Shown here: positions 27,898 to 36,647 of the stretch, one piece after another | How positions within the stretch are numbered: position 1 is the stretch's first letter | Layout of the letters: the number at the start of each line of letters is the position of its first letter | NCBI RefSeq assembly: GCF_022601895.1 | Contig: NZ_JAKVIO010000013.1 | Location: 25,528-89,527 of the forward strand | Direction of reading: 5' to 3' | DNA length: 64,000 nt | Source: Sphingomonas sp. LaA6.9 | GTDB taxonomy: Bacteria; Pseudomonadota; Alphaproteobacteria; Sphingomonadales; Sphingomonadaceae | Translations under genes and position numbers: made by a program | Notes under the pieces: generated by a model | Databases searched by the model: none | Told to the model about the DNA's origin: nothing | The model's input: the letters and a program-made list of their open reading frames with translations, nothing else

Positions 27898-30237
27898 ATG
27901 GACGACATTCTCGCTGAATTCATCGCGGAAACGCGCGAGACGCTGGAGGCCGTAGCGGGCGAACTCGTCGCCTGGGAGGCCAATCCCAATGATCGCGACC
28001 GGCTCGACACGATTTTCCGCTTTGTTCACACAGTCAAGGGAAGCTGCGGCTTTCTCGATCTGCCGCGGCTGGAGAAGCTGAGCCACGCTGCCGAGGACGT
28101 GCTGTCCGAAGTGCGCGACGGCAAGCGCGTGGCCGACACCCATCTTGTGAGCGCAGTGCTTGCGGTCATCGACCGGATCGGTGAGCTCGCCGAGGCCATC
28201 GAGACGGGCGAGGCCATTCCCGATGGTGACGACCTCCTGATCGCAGCGCTGCGCGCTGACCACGTCGCAGAACCCGTCGAGGTCGAGGCGCAGGCAGTGC
28301 CCGCGCTCAGGGGCAATACGCGCAGCATCCGCATCTCGCTCGACCTGCTCGACCGGATGATGAGCGGCGTTTCCGATCTTGTGCTGGCGCGCAACGAATT
28401 GTCGCGGAGGCTGCAGGATGCGGGCGTCGATCCCTCGATCGAGGGATCGTTCGACAGGCTTTCGACCTGTGTCGGTGACATGCGCGACACGATCACACGC
28501 ACGCGGATGCAGCGGATTGAAAAGCTGTTCAATTCGATCCCGCGCATGGTCCGCGATATCGCTGGCGAACTCAGCAAGAGCGTGGACCTTCAGATCGACG
28601 GCGGTGATGTGGAGCTGGACCGCGAGATGATCGAGATCATCCGCGATCCGCTGACGCACATCATCCGCAATGCGCTGGATCATGGCATCGAGACGCCTGC
28701 CGTGCGCGAAAAGGCGGGCAAGTCCGCAACCGGCCGCCTGCGCGTCTCGGCGCGACAGTCGGGCAATCAGATCGTCATCGAGGTCAGCGACGACGGGCGT
28801 GGTATCGACGCCGAAAAGCTTGTCGCCAAGGCGGTCGCCGCCGGGGTTGTTACCTTCGACCGTGCGGACAAGCTCACCAAGGACGCGCAGCTTGCGCTGA
28901 TCTTCGAGCCTGGCCTGTCCACGGCCAGAAGCGTGACCGCCCTTTCGGGGCGCGGCGTTGGCATGGACGTCGTGCGTTCCAATATCGAACGGATCGGCGG
29001 GGTCGTCGACCTCGACAATGCGTGGGGCAAGGGCCTCACTATCTCGATCCGGGTGCCGCTCACGCTCACCATCATTCCCGCACTCACCGTCAGCGCAGCC
29101 GGACAGAGCTTTGCCATCCCGCGCTCGGCGATCCAGGAAATCGTGCGCGAGAACAGTGCCTCGGTCACGCTGGAATGTGTCGGCACCGCACAGGTCGCGC
29201 GCATTCGCGATCAGCGCATCCCCGTTGTTGCGCTTGAGGCGGTGCTTGGCCTCGACGAAGTGGAAGGGGAGGGCGCCCGTTCGCTCGTTGTGCTCAATCC
29301 GCTGGGCGGCGCAAGCTATGCGATCAGCGTCGCCGCGCTGCACGATCATCAGGAACTCGTGATCCGTCCGTCCTGTCCCGCGATCATGGCGACCGGGGTC
29401 TATGCGGGCATGACCTTGCCCGATACCGGGCGGCCAATGCTGCTGCTTGACCCCGCAGGCATCGCCGAGAAGTCAGGAATCCTCGCGATCGCCTTCGAGG
29501 AAGATGTTACAATCCAGACCGCGCGCGACACGGAAACGGCCGAACGCGTCTCGATGCTGCTGTTCCGTGATCTCGACGGCGCCGAACGCGCGGTGCGACT
29601 GGGCGTGGTGGAGCGCATCGAGGAAGTCGCTGGCGATCAGATCCGCTACGCCGCCGGCCGCCTGCGGCTTGCCATCGATGGCCGCATCATTCCGATGGTG
29701 AGCTTTGATGCGCTCGCCGAGCGCGAGAGCGTCGGCGTGCTGCGCCTGAACGACGGCGCGGTCGAACTCGCCTATGCGATCGACGAGGTAATCGACATCG
29801 TGGCGCTGCCGAGCGAGATCGTTCGCGCCAAGGCCGAAGGCATCGTGGCGGGTGTCGCGCTCATCGACGGGCGACAGATCGAGATTCTCGACCCCTATTG
29901 GCTCTTCGCGGACGCCACTGGCAGCGGTCCTGTCAGCAGCGAAAAGCCCATATGCCTGCTTTCGAACGGCGACGACACATGGACGCGCGAGGTATTGCGC
30001 CCGCTCGTCGAGGCCGCGGGCTATCGTGTCGCCTTTGCCGGCGATCTCGAGCCGGGCGACGCCGACATCGTGATCGCCAGCGACACCGAGCCGCTGGACG
30101 AGGAGCTTCCGCCCGGCCGGCTGCTCAGGTTGCGCAGCGATATGGGTGCGCGCGATGCCGACCCGTCGAGCGTCTATCGTTATGATCGCGCCGGGCTCAT
30201 GTCCGCGCTCCAGGCTGGCCGCGCGGGGAGGGCATAG
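27898..30237 (+). CDS. cheA: Chemotaxis histidine kinase CheA, unusual C-terminus
   Basis: 779 residues. The Hpt domain has the phospho-site His44 in RFVHTVKGSCGFLD. A short linker leads directly to the dimerisation helices (about 140-215). The ATPase follows, with IIRNALDHGIE, VSDDGRGID and GRGVGMDVV. No clear P2 CheY-binding domain is seen. A CheW-like P5 domain (about 395-530) is followed by what looks like a second CheW-like unit (about 545-680). The last 95 residues resemble a degenerate receiver domain (PICLLSNGDD...DADIVIAS). It drives the phosphorelay to CheY and CheB. Confidence 0.93.
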   Translation: MDDILAEFIAETRETLEAVAGELVAWEANPNDRDRLDTIFRFVHTVKGSCGFLDLPRLEKLSHAAEDVLSEVRDGKRVADTHLVSAVLAVIDRIGELAEAIETGEAIPDGDDLLIAALRADHVAEPVEVEAQAVPALRGNTRSIRISLDLLDRMMSGVSDLVLARNELSRRLQDAGVDPSIEGSFDRLSTCVGDMRDTITRTRMQRIEKLFNSIPRMVRDIAGELSKSVDLQIDGGDVELDREMIEIIRDPLTHIIRNALDHGIETPAVREKAGKSATGRLRVSARQSGNQIVIEVSDDGRGIDAEKLVAKAVAAGVVTFDRADKLTKDAQLALIFEPGLSTARSVTALSGRGVGMDVVRSNIERIGGVVDLDNAWGKGLTISIRVPLTLTIIPALTVSAAGQSFAIPRSAIQEIVRENSASVTLECVGTAQVARIRDQRIPVVALEAVLGLDEVEGEGARSLVVLNPLGGASYAISVAALHDHQELVIRPSCPAIMATGVYAGMTLPDTGRPMLLLDPAGIAEKSGILAIAFEEDVTIQTARDTETAERVSMLLFRDLDGAERAVRLGVVERIEEVAGDQIRYAAGRLRLAIDGRIIPMVSFDALAERESVGVLRLNDGAVELAYAIDEVIDIVALPSEIVRAKAEGIVAGVALIDGRQIEILDPYWLFADATGSGPVSSEKPICLLSNGDDTWTREVLRPLVEAAGYRVAFAGDLEPGDADIVIASDTEPLDEELPPGRLLRLRSDMGARDADPSSVYRYDRAGLMSALQAGRAGRA

Positions 30238-30241
30238 CAGC

Positions 30242-30676
30242 ATGAACGATCTCTACCTCATCGCGCATATTGCCGGGCAGCGCGTCGCGCTCGCCGCAGC
30301 AGCGATCGATTCGGTGGTGCACGTCACGCACACGACATCGGTGCCGCTGGCGCCGCCGCACCTGAAGGGGCTCGCGGCGCTGCGCAGCCGCGTCATCACG
30401 ATGATCGACGCGCGCGTCGCGCTGGGCCTCGATCCTGCCGAACAGACGCAAACGCTCACCACGGTCGTGGTCAATCTCGACGGCCATCAATACGGCCTCG
30501 TCGTCGACATGGTCGAGGATGTCTGCGCCATCGCCGGCGCGCCGTCGCCCGTTCGCTCGCGTCTCGGCGCGGGCTGGGCGCGCGCGTCGCTCGGTCTGCT
30601 CGACCATGATGGCGCGTCGCTGCTGCTGATCGATCCCGCGATCGTCGCAGCGGGCAATGTCGCGCTCGCGGCGTGA
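30242..30676 (+). CDS. cheW: Chemotaxis coupling protein CheW
   Basis: 144 residues, single CheW domain with GLAALRSRVITMIDARVALGL and the strand LVVDMVEDVCAIAG. It couples chemoreceptors to CheA. It begins 4 bases after the cheA stop, in the same operon. No chemoreceptor gene is seen in the window. Confidence 0.92.
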   Translation: MNDLYLIAHIAGQRVALAAAAIDSVVHVTHTTSVPLAPPHLKGLAALRSRVITMIDARVALGLDPAEQTQTLTTVVVNLDGHQYGLVVDMVEDVCAIAGAPSPVRSRLGAGWARASLGLLDHDGASLLLIDPAIVAAGNVALAA

Positions 30677-30759
30677 GCGTATCTTAACCCGGCGCTTACG
30701 CTTTGGCGCTATCCAGTCTTCTGACCGTTGGTCACAGATCCAAAAGGGTTGCAGGAACA

Positions 30760-31128
30760 ATGTCGAAGAAGTGTCTGGTCGTCGACGATTCGAAGGTGAT
30801 CCGCAAGGTTGCCCGCCACATTCTCGAAACGCTCGACTTTACCGTCGACGAGGCGGTCGATGGGCGCGATGCGCTCGATCAATGCCTTGAAACCCCGCCC
30901 GATGTGGTCCTGCTCGACTGGAACATGCCGGTCATGAGCGGCATGGAATTCCTGCGCGCCCTGCGCCAGAGCGACCTGCCGATCAGGCCGAAGGTCGTCT
31001 TCTGCACCACCGAGAACGGCATGGGTCATATCCGCGCCGCGATCGAGGCGGGCGCCGACGAATATGTCATGAAGCCGTTTGATCGTGAAACGCTCGAGAG
31101 CAAGCTGCAGATCGTCGGTCTTGCCTGA
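30760..31128 (+). CDS. cheY: Chemotaxis response regulator CheY
   Basis: 122 residues, stand-alone receiver domain. The acidic pair is at 9-10 (VVDDS), the phosphorylated Asp53 lies in VVLLDWNMP, a Thr lies in FCTTENG, and the conserved Lys in YVMKPF. It signals from CheA to the flagellar motor or another output. The operon continues with cheB 11 bases later. Confidence 0.93.
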   Translation: MSKKCLVVDDSKVIRKVARHILETLDFTVDEAVDGRDALDQCLETPPDVVLLDWNMPVMSGMEFLRALRQSDLPIRPKVVFCTTENGMGHIRAAIEAGADEYVMKPFDRETLESKLQIVGLA

Positions 31129-31139
31129 GCGGAGCATTT

Positions 31140-32249
31140 GTGGCGAGCCAGCCCCTTTTTACTGGAAAAAGACCGGATACCGAGGCTGAGCCGCGCAAGA
31201 TCCGGTTGATGATCGTCGACGATTCGGCGGTCGCGCGCGCCGTGCTCGCGCGCATGATCTCGACCAATCCGGCCTTCGAGATCGTTGATCAGGTGGCCAG
31301 CGCGCAGGAGGCGCTCGACAGCCTTGCGCGCGTCCAGGTCGACGTCATCCTGCTCGATATCGAAATGCCGGGGCGCAACGGCATCGCCGCCCTTCCCGAA
31401 CTGATCGAAAAAAGCGACGGCGCGCGCATCCTGATCGTCTCTGCGCTCGCCGAAGAGGGCGCTGCCGCGACGATCGAGGCCCTGACGCTTGGCGCCGCCG
31501 ACACGCTCGCAAAGCCCGGACGCAACGCCTTTGGCGGGCGCTTTTCGGAGATATTGTGCGAACGGCTGCTGCGGTTGGGCAACGCGGACAGCGTCGCCGC
31601 ACCGGGGCAGACGCGTCTGCCCCAGCCGCTTGAGGCGCTGGTGCGCGTCAGCGAACCGCGTGCGGACCTGGGCCCCATCCAGTGCGTCGCGATCGGCGCG
31701 TCGACGGGCGGCCTCCATGCGATCACCGAGTTCTTTCGCGCGCTACCCGACGATTTCGACGCGCCGATCCTCATCACCCAGCATCTGCCGGACGTCTTCA
31801 TGCCTTTCTTCGCGCAGCAGCTTCACAGCTCGACGGGGCGCAAGGTTGTGGTCGCGCGCGAAGGCATGACGATCGAGCGCGGGATGCTCTACATCGCACC
31901 GGGCAATGCGCATCTCTGCGTTGAACGTCACGACAAGCGCGTGGTGGTGCGGCTCAGCCGCCAGCGGGTCGAGTCGCGCTGCCTGCCTTCGGTCGATCCG
32001 ATGTTCGATTCGATCGCCGACGTATATGGCGACGGCGCGGTCGGCGTGGTGCTGAGCGGCATGGGCCGTGATGGCTGTATCGGCGCCGAACGGCTTGCAG
32101 CGACGGGGGCCGAGCTGCTCGTGCAGAACATCGATTCCTCGGTCGTATGGGGCATGCCCGGAAGCGTTGCCAAGGCTGGCATCGCAACCGCTGTATTGCC
32201 ACCCGCCGCGATCGCCGCGCACCTCGCAAAAAGGCGCAACTCCCGGTGA
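31140..32249 (+). CDS. cheB: Chemotaxis methylesterase/glutamine deamidase CheB
   Basis: 369 residues from GTG. The N-terminal receiver domain has Asp73 in VILLDIEMPGRNG. The C-terminal methylesterase has the catalytic Ser in IGASTGGLHA, His in ITQHLPDVFM and Asp in LSGMGRDGC. It removes methyl groups from chemoreceptors. Its stop overlaps the cheR GTG start by 4 bases. Confidence 0.94.
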   Translation: MASQPLFTGKRPDTEAEPRKIRLMIVDDSAVARAVLARMISTNPAFEIVDQVASAQEALDSLARVQVDVILLDIEMPGRNGIAALPELIEKSDGARILIVSALAEEGAAATIEALTLGAADTLAKPGRNAFGGRFSEILCERLLRLGNADSVAAPGQTRLPQPLEALVRVSEPRADLGPIQCVAIGASTGGLHAITEFFRALPDDFDAPILITQHLPDVFMPFFAQQLHSSTGRKVVVAREGMTIERGMLYIAPGNAHLCVERHDKRVVVRLSRQRVESRCLPSVDPMFDSIADVYGDGAVGVVLSGMGRDGCIGAERLAATGAELLVQNIDSSVVWGMPGSVAKAGIATAVLPPAAIAAHLAKRRNSR

Positions 32250-33091
32250 GCGAGGTCAATTCCGCCGCGATCCGGACCCTGGCGGCAATGCTGGAGGCGC
32301 GTACCGGCCAGCAGCTCGTGACCAGCCGCGTGTGGCGCATCGAAACCTCGCTCAAACCGCTCCTGCGCGAACGCGGCATGACATCGACCGATCAACTCGT
32401 CGCGGCGATGCTCAAGGGTAGCGAGCATGGGCTTGCCGATCGCGTGATCGAGGCGCTGCTCAACAACGAAACCTTCTTTTTCCGCGATCATGGTGTCTTC
32501 CAGCTCCTGAACGGTGACGCGCTCGAACTGCTGCGCACCGCGCGCATGTCGCGTCGGAGGCTGCGTATCTGGTGTGCGGGCTGCTCGACGGGGCAGGAGG
32601 CATATTCGATCGCGATGATGATCGCCGACGCGCCCGAGCGCTGGCAGGGCTGGACGATCGACATTCTGGGCACCGACATATCCTCGGGTGCGGTCGAACG
32701 GGCGCAGACCGGAATCTTCTCGCAATTCGAGATCCAGCGCGGACTGCCGATCACGATGATGATGCGCTGGTTCGATCAGGAGGGCGAGAACTGGTACGCC
32801 CGGTCGGATCTCAAGCGCCGCGTCCAGTTCCGCCGCCACAACGTTCTCGAACAGCCGCCGATGCCCGGGCGCTTCGACCTGATCCTGTGCCGCAACGTCT
32901 TGCTCTATTTTCCGCCTGCAGTCCGCACTGCGGCGTTCGAGCGACTGGCGTCCGCGATCGAGCCAGATGGCGTGCTCATGCTCGGTGCTGGAGAAACGGT
33001 GTTGGGGCAGACCGCGAAGTTCGCCTCCGAACGCGAGCTGCGGGGACTTTATCGCCCGGCATCCGAAGCGGAGTCGATCAGGGCAGCGTGA
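32246..33091 (+). CDS. cheR: Chemotaxis receptor methyltransferase CheR
   Basis: 281 residues from GTG. An N-terminal helical domain precedes the SAM-dependent core: IWCAGCSTGQEAYSIAMM, ILGTDISSGAVERAQ and FDLILCRNVLLYF. It methylates receptor glutamates, opposing CheB. Its last 43 bases overlap the 3' end of the opposing metallo-hydrolase gene. Confidence 0.94.
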   Translation: MSEVNSAAIRTLAAMLEARTGQQLVTSRVWRIETSLKPLLRERGMTSTDQLVAAMLKGSEHGLADRVIEALLNNETFFFRDHGVFQLLNGDALELLRTARMSRRRLRIWCAGCSTGQEAYSIAMMIADAPERWQGWTIDILGTDISSGAVERAQTGIFSQFEIQRGLPITMMMRWFDQEGENWYARSDLKRRVQFRRHNVLEQPPMPGRFDLILCRNVLLYFPPAVRTAAFERLASAIEPDGVLMLGAGETVLGQTAKFASERELRGLYRPASEAESIRAA

Positions 33092-33984
33092 ATCTCGCCC
33101 TGGGCGATGCTGGTTCCACCCTTCATCTTCACCGGGATGCGCAGATAGCGAACGCCGTTCGTGTCTGCTTCAGGGAGCTTCCCGGCCCGGATATTGACCT
33201 GGATTGAGGGCAGCAGCAATTTCGGCACCGAAAGCGTCGCATCGCGCGCGTCGCGCATCGCGACGAAGGCATCCTCGCTCACGTCGTCATGGACATGGAC
33301 ATTGGCGCGACGCTGCTCGTCCACCGTCGTTTCCCACGCGTACGCATCGCGCCCCGGCGCCTTGTAATCGTGGCACAGGAACAGCCGCGTTTCCCCCGGC
33401 AGACTCAACAATCGCCGGATAGAGCGGTAAAGCTGGCGCGCGTCGCCGCCCGGGAAGTCCGCGCGCGCTGTGCCATAGTCGGGCATGAACAGCGTGTCGC
33501 CGACGAATGCCGCATCGCCGATCCGATAGGTGATATCCGCGGGCGTGTGGCCCGGCGTGTGCAGCACCTCGACCTCAAGCGATCCAAGCGCGAAGCGCTC
33601 GCCATCGGCAAATAGCCGGTCGAAATCCGAACCGTCAGTGCGCAGATCGTCAAGCGCGAAGACCGGGCGGAAGATCTTTTGCACATCGCGGATATGTTCG
33701 CCGATGCCGATCGCCGCGCCCGTCTTCGTCCTGATATACGGCGCCGCCGACAGGTGATCGGCATGGGCGTGCGTCTCCAGCACCATGACGATGCGCCAGC
33801 CACCTTGCGTCGCCGCCGCCAGAACGCGATCGGCCGAGCTGCTGTCGACCTCGCCGCTGGCCATGTCGAAATCGAGCACGGGATCGATCACGGCCGCATC
33901 GCAGGTCACGGGATCACTGACCAGATAGGTAATGGTGTTGGTCGGCTCGTCAAAAAATGCCTGGATGATCGGGCTGGCGGTCAT
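33049..33984 (-). CDS. MBL-fold sulfur dioxygenase/hydrolase, Blh-like
   Basis: 311 residues. The metal motif THAHADHLS (HxHxDH), the later His in LHTPGHTPADI and the Asp in AFVGDTLFMPDYG are typical of ETHE1/Blh persulfide dioxygenases. It is expected to oxidise glutathione persulfide to sulfite. It is divergent from the BigR-like repressor gene, with the operator in between. The C-terminal 70 residues extend beyond the minimal ETHE1 length. The 3' end overlaps cheR. Confidence 0.85.
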   Translation of the reverse strand: MTASPIIQAFFDEPTNTITYLVSDPVTCDAAVIDPVLDFDMASGEVDSSSADRVLAAATQGGWRIVMVLETHAHADHLSAAPYIRTKTGAAIGIGEHIRDVQKIFRPVFALDDLRTDGSDFDRLFADGERFALGSLEVEVLHTPGHTPADITYRIGDAAFVGDTLFMPDYGTARADFPGGDARQLYRSIRRLLSLPGETRLFLCHDYKAPGRDAYAWETTVDEQRRANVHVHDDVSEDAFVAMRDARDATLSVPKLLLPSIQVNIRAGKLPEADTNGVRYLRIPVKMKGGTSIAQGEIHAALIDSASDAGR

Positions 33985-34002
33985 GGGAAGCTCCTTGGTC
34001 CC

Positions 34003-34046
34003 TTGACATTATATTAGTGAAGGCTAAATTAGCAATATCTAATTTA
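34003..34046. promoter_or_regulatory. Divergent promoters and BigR-type operator
   Basis: TAAATTAG (34025-34032) and CTAATTTA (34039-34046) form a perfect 8-base inverted repeat around a 6-base spacer, in an AT-rich patch unlike the GC-rich surroundings. A consensus -35 TTGACA lies at 34003-34008 for the plus strand, with TAAATT at 34025-34030 as a possible -10. On the minus strand TATAAT (34013-34008) and TTGCTA (34035-34030) make a promoter with a 16-base spacer. A repressor on the palindrome would block both. Confidence 0.75.
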
Positions 34047-34059
34047 ACAAGGTGCAGCG

Positions 34060-34377
34060 ATGCTCAAGCCCCCAATGGATCTCGCGATGTTCGAGAAGAA
34101 AGCAGGAGAGGTTTCCCGGCTGCTCAAGGCGATGGGCAATCCCCGGCGTTTGATGGTGCTCTGCAAGCTCGTCGAGCATGGTGAGATGGCGGTCGGCGAC
34201 CTCGCGCACGAGGTTGGACTTTCGCAATCCGCGCTGTCGCAGCATCTGGCGAAGATGCGCGAAGAAGCGCTCGTCGCATACCGGCGCGAGGGCCAGACGC
34301 TATGGTATCGCATTGCAGACCCGAGCACCGAGGCGCTGCTCGCCACGCTCTACCAGCTTTACTGCCAGGAAGACTGA
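34060..34377 (+). CDS. bigR: ArsR-family repressor, BigR/SqrR-like sulfide sensor
   Basis: 105 residues, winged helix-turn-helix (VGDLAHEVGLSQSALSQHLAKMREE). Cysteines at about 35 (RLMVLCKLVE) and 102 (YQLYCQED) match the two redox cysteines that form a polysulfide bridge in BigR and SqrR. It should repress the divergent dioxygenase gene and its own operon, and release DNA when persulfide is present. The target palindrome lies 14 bases upstream of its start. Confidence 0.9.
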   Translation: MLKPPMDLAMFEKKAGEVSRLLKAMGNPRRLMVLCKLVEHGEMAVGDLAHEVGLSQSALSQHLAKMREEALVAYRREGQTLWYRIADPSTEALLATLYQLYCQED

Positions 34378-34381
34378 TCCG

Positions 34382-34897
34382 ATGATGCCAAAATCTGTCA
34401 CGCCCGCCGAGGCGCAGCGCCTGATCGCTGGCGGCGCCACCCTCGTTGATATTCGCGACGCTGACGAACATGCGCGTGCGCACGTTCCTGGTTCGACCAG
34501 CGTGCCTGTGGCGCAACTCGACCGGCTTGCGGCGCTCGGACGCCCGATGATTTTCCATTGCCGCTCGGGCTCTCGAACCCGAGCCCATGTCGCACGGCTG
34601 TCGGCGGCTGCCGGGCCGGGATGCTATATTCTGGATGGTGGCCTTGATGCGTGGCGCCGCGCGGGCCTGCCTGTAACGCTCGATCCGCGTCAGCCACTTG
34701 AAATCATGCGTCAGGTTCAGCTGATCGCGGGCGCTCTTGTGTTGCTGGGCGTCGCGCTCGGCCTGCTCGTCGCGCCCGCCTTTTTCGCTCTTTCGGCCTT
34801 TGTCGGCGCGGGCCTGATGATGGCGGGGGCAACGGGCTGGTGCGGGATGGCGATCCTGCTGCGGCGATTGCCCTGGAACCGGCCGGCTGGGGCCTGA
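34382..34897 (+). CDS. Rhodanese with C-terminal membrane domain
   Basis: 171 residues. The rhodanese domain (about 1-100) has the active cysteine at 60 in IFHCRSGSRT and begins with the LVDIRDADEH motif. The C-terminal 60 residues form two hydrophobic helices of the DUF2892 type. It transfers sulfane sulfur near the inner membrane. It starts 4 bases after bigR. Confidence 0.9.
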   Translation: MMPKSVTPAEAQRLIAGGATLVDIRDADEHARAHVPGSTSVPVAQLDRLAALGRPMIFHCRSGSRTRAHVARLSAAAGPGCYILDGGLDAWRRAGLPVTLDPRQPLEIMRQVQLIAGALVLLGVALGLLVAPAFFALSAFVGAGLMMAGATGWCGMAILLRRLPWNRPAGA

Positions 34898-34903
34898 TAT
34901 CGC

Positions 34904-35683
34904 ATGACCCTGGCTACGGCCTTGCTGACGCTCGCCTCGGGGGTCCTGATCGGCGGGGTGCTTGGCCTTGTCGGCGGCGGCGGCTCTATCCTTGCGGTGC
35001 CGCTGCTCGTCTATCTGGTCGGCATCGGCTCGACGCATGCGGCGATCGGAACCGCGGCGGTTGCGGTGGCAGCCAATGCGCTCGTCGGCCTTGCGGGCCA
35101 CGCCCGGGTGGGGACCGTCAAATGGCGCTGTGCGGCGGTCTATGCGATTGCGGGAGTCGTCGGCGCGGCAATCGGTGCCGAAATCGGCAAGGCGATCGAC
35201 GGTGAACGCTTGCTGATGCTGTTCGGCCTGCTCATGATCGGCGTCGGCGCAGCCATGCTCCGTCCGCGCAAAGGCGCCGCGAACCCCGACGTCCGCCTGT
35301 CGCGCGAGACTGCGTGGACATTGCTTCCGCGGCTGGTGCCGATCGGGCTCGGGACGGGGCTTGCTGCGGGATTTTTCGGGATAGGCGGCGGTTTCCTTAT
35401 CGTGCCCGGGCTCATCGCCGCGACCGCCATGCCGCTGTCCTTCGCGGTAGGCACCTCGCTCGTCGTGGTCTCCGCGCTCGGGCTTGCGACGGCTGTCTCC
35501 TACGCCGTTTCAGGCTATGTCGACTGGCCGGTGACGGCGCTGCTGGTGGCCGGGGGTGCGGCCGGGGCTGGCGCCGGTATCCTGCTGGGCCGCAAGCTCA
35601 CCAGCCGCAAAAACATGCTCGAAAGGCTTTTCGCGCTCATCGTTATCGCGGTGGGATCCTACATCGCGATCGCAGCATTGTGA
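34904..35683 (+). CDS. TauE/SafE-family sulfite/sulfonate exporter
   Basis: 259 residues with about eight membrane segments and the duplicated glycine-rich motif of this family: GLVGGGGSILAVPLLVY in the first half and GFFGIGGGFLIVPGLI in the second. As the last gene of the bigR-rhodanese transcript it probably exports sulfite produced by the dioxygenase. It starts 6 bases after the rhodanese stop. Confidence 0.9.
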   Translation: MTLATALLTLASGVLIGGVLGLVGGGGSILAVPLLVYLVGIGSTHAAIGTAAVAVAANALVGLAGHARVGTVKWRCAAVYAIAGVVGAAIGAEIGKAIDGERLLMLFGLLMIGVGAAMLRPRKGAANPDVRLSRETAWTLLPRLVPIGLGTGLAAGFFGIGGGFLIVPGLIAATAMPLSFAVGTSLVVVSALGLATAVSYAVSGYVDWPVTALLVAGGAAGAGAGILLGRKLTSRKNMLERLFALIVIAVGSYIAIAAL

Positions 35684-35741
35684 TGTCGCGCAACGCGGCC
35701 TGATCTTCCGTGCGGGGCTGTGCTTTGCGCGCGTCTCGGCT

Positions 35742-36647
35742 ATGGCCGCCCGCGTGACACACAGCCAACCCACTGGATTCGGGCCACGCGACATCTTTGT
35801 CGCCGCCATGATGAACATCCTGTGGGGGCTGAACATCATCGCGGTGAAGATGGCGGTGGAGGCGACCGGGCCGTTCACGGCGGCGGTGCTGCGGCAGGCC
35901 ATCGTCTTCATCGTCTGCGCGTCGGCGCTCAGGATCGTGCCGGGCAAGATGCGCGAACTGATCGGGCTCGGCTTCCTGTCGGGCGGCATCTTCTACATTT
36001 TCGTCAACTGGTCGCTTGCTGTCAGCGACAACATCAGCGCACTCGCGATCGCGGGGCAGCTTGGCGTGCCCTTTTCCCTGCTGCTCGCCGTCGTCTTTCT
36101 TGGGGAGCGGATTCATATCATCCGGATCGGCGGTCTGGCGCTGTCGCTCCTCGGCGTCGCGCTGCTGGTCTTCGATCCCGCGGCGGGCAGGGAGTTACCC
36201 GGCATGGCGCTCACTGCGTGCGGCAGCTTCATCTGGGCGTTGTCCTCGCTGATACAGCGGCGCATGTCCGGTGTGCCCGTGCTCACCATCTACGCATGGA
36301 TGGGGCTTGTCGGGACAATCGTGCTGATTCCCGTGACGCTCTGGCAGGAGCCTGAGGCGTTGCGCAGCCTGCCGGCGCTCCCCTTGAGCGATTTCGGCTG
36401 GATCGCCTTTTCGGCGATCGGCTCGACGATCTGCGGGCATGGCGCGATGTCCTGGCTGCTTCAGCGCCATCCCATCACCAGCGTCGTGCCGCTTACGCTC
36501 GCGGCCCCGGTGATTTCGGTCATCGTGGCGTCACTTTTCTTTGCCACGCCGCTCACGCCGATTATGATCGCGGGCGGTTCGATAGCTTTGGTCGGTGTAG
36601 CGATCGTCACGATACGCACCGCGCGCGTGAAGGAGCACAAGGGTTGA
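35742..36647 (+). CDS. DMT-superfamily transporter with two EamA domains
   Basis: 301 residues with ten hydrophobic segments arranged as two EamA repeats (first half from NILWGLNIIAVKMAV, second from GSFIWALSSLIQRRM). Inner membrane drug/metabolite exporter of unknown substrate. The start at 35742 follows from the family N-terminus. Its stop overlaps the TTG start of the amidase gene by 4 bases. Confidence 0.88.
   Translation: MAARVTHSQPTGFGPRDIFVAAMMNILWGLNIIAVKMAVEATGPFTAAVLRQAIVFIVCASALRIVPGKMRELIGLGFLSGGIFYIFVNWSLAVSDNISALAIAGQLGVPFSLLLAVVFLGERIHIIRIGGLALSLLGVALLVFDPAAGRELPGMALTACGSFIWALSSLIQRRMSGVPVLTIYAWMGLVGTIVLIPVTLWQEPEALRSLPALPLSDFGWIAFSAIGSTICGHGAMSWLLQRHPITSVVPLTLAAPVISVIVASLFFATPLTPIMIAGGSIALVGVAIVTIRTARVKEHKG

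Noticed and set aside
27832..29349. 505-codon minus-strand frame across cheA
   Set aside because: Antisense of the conserved Hpt and ATPase regions of cheA.
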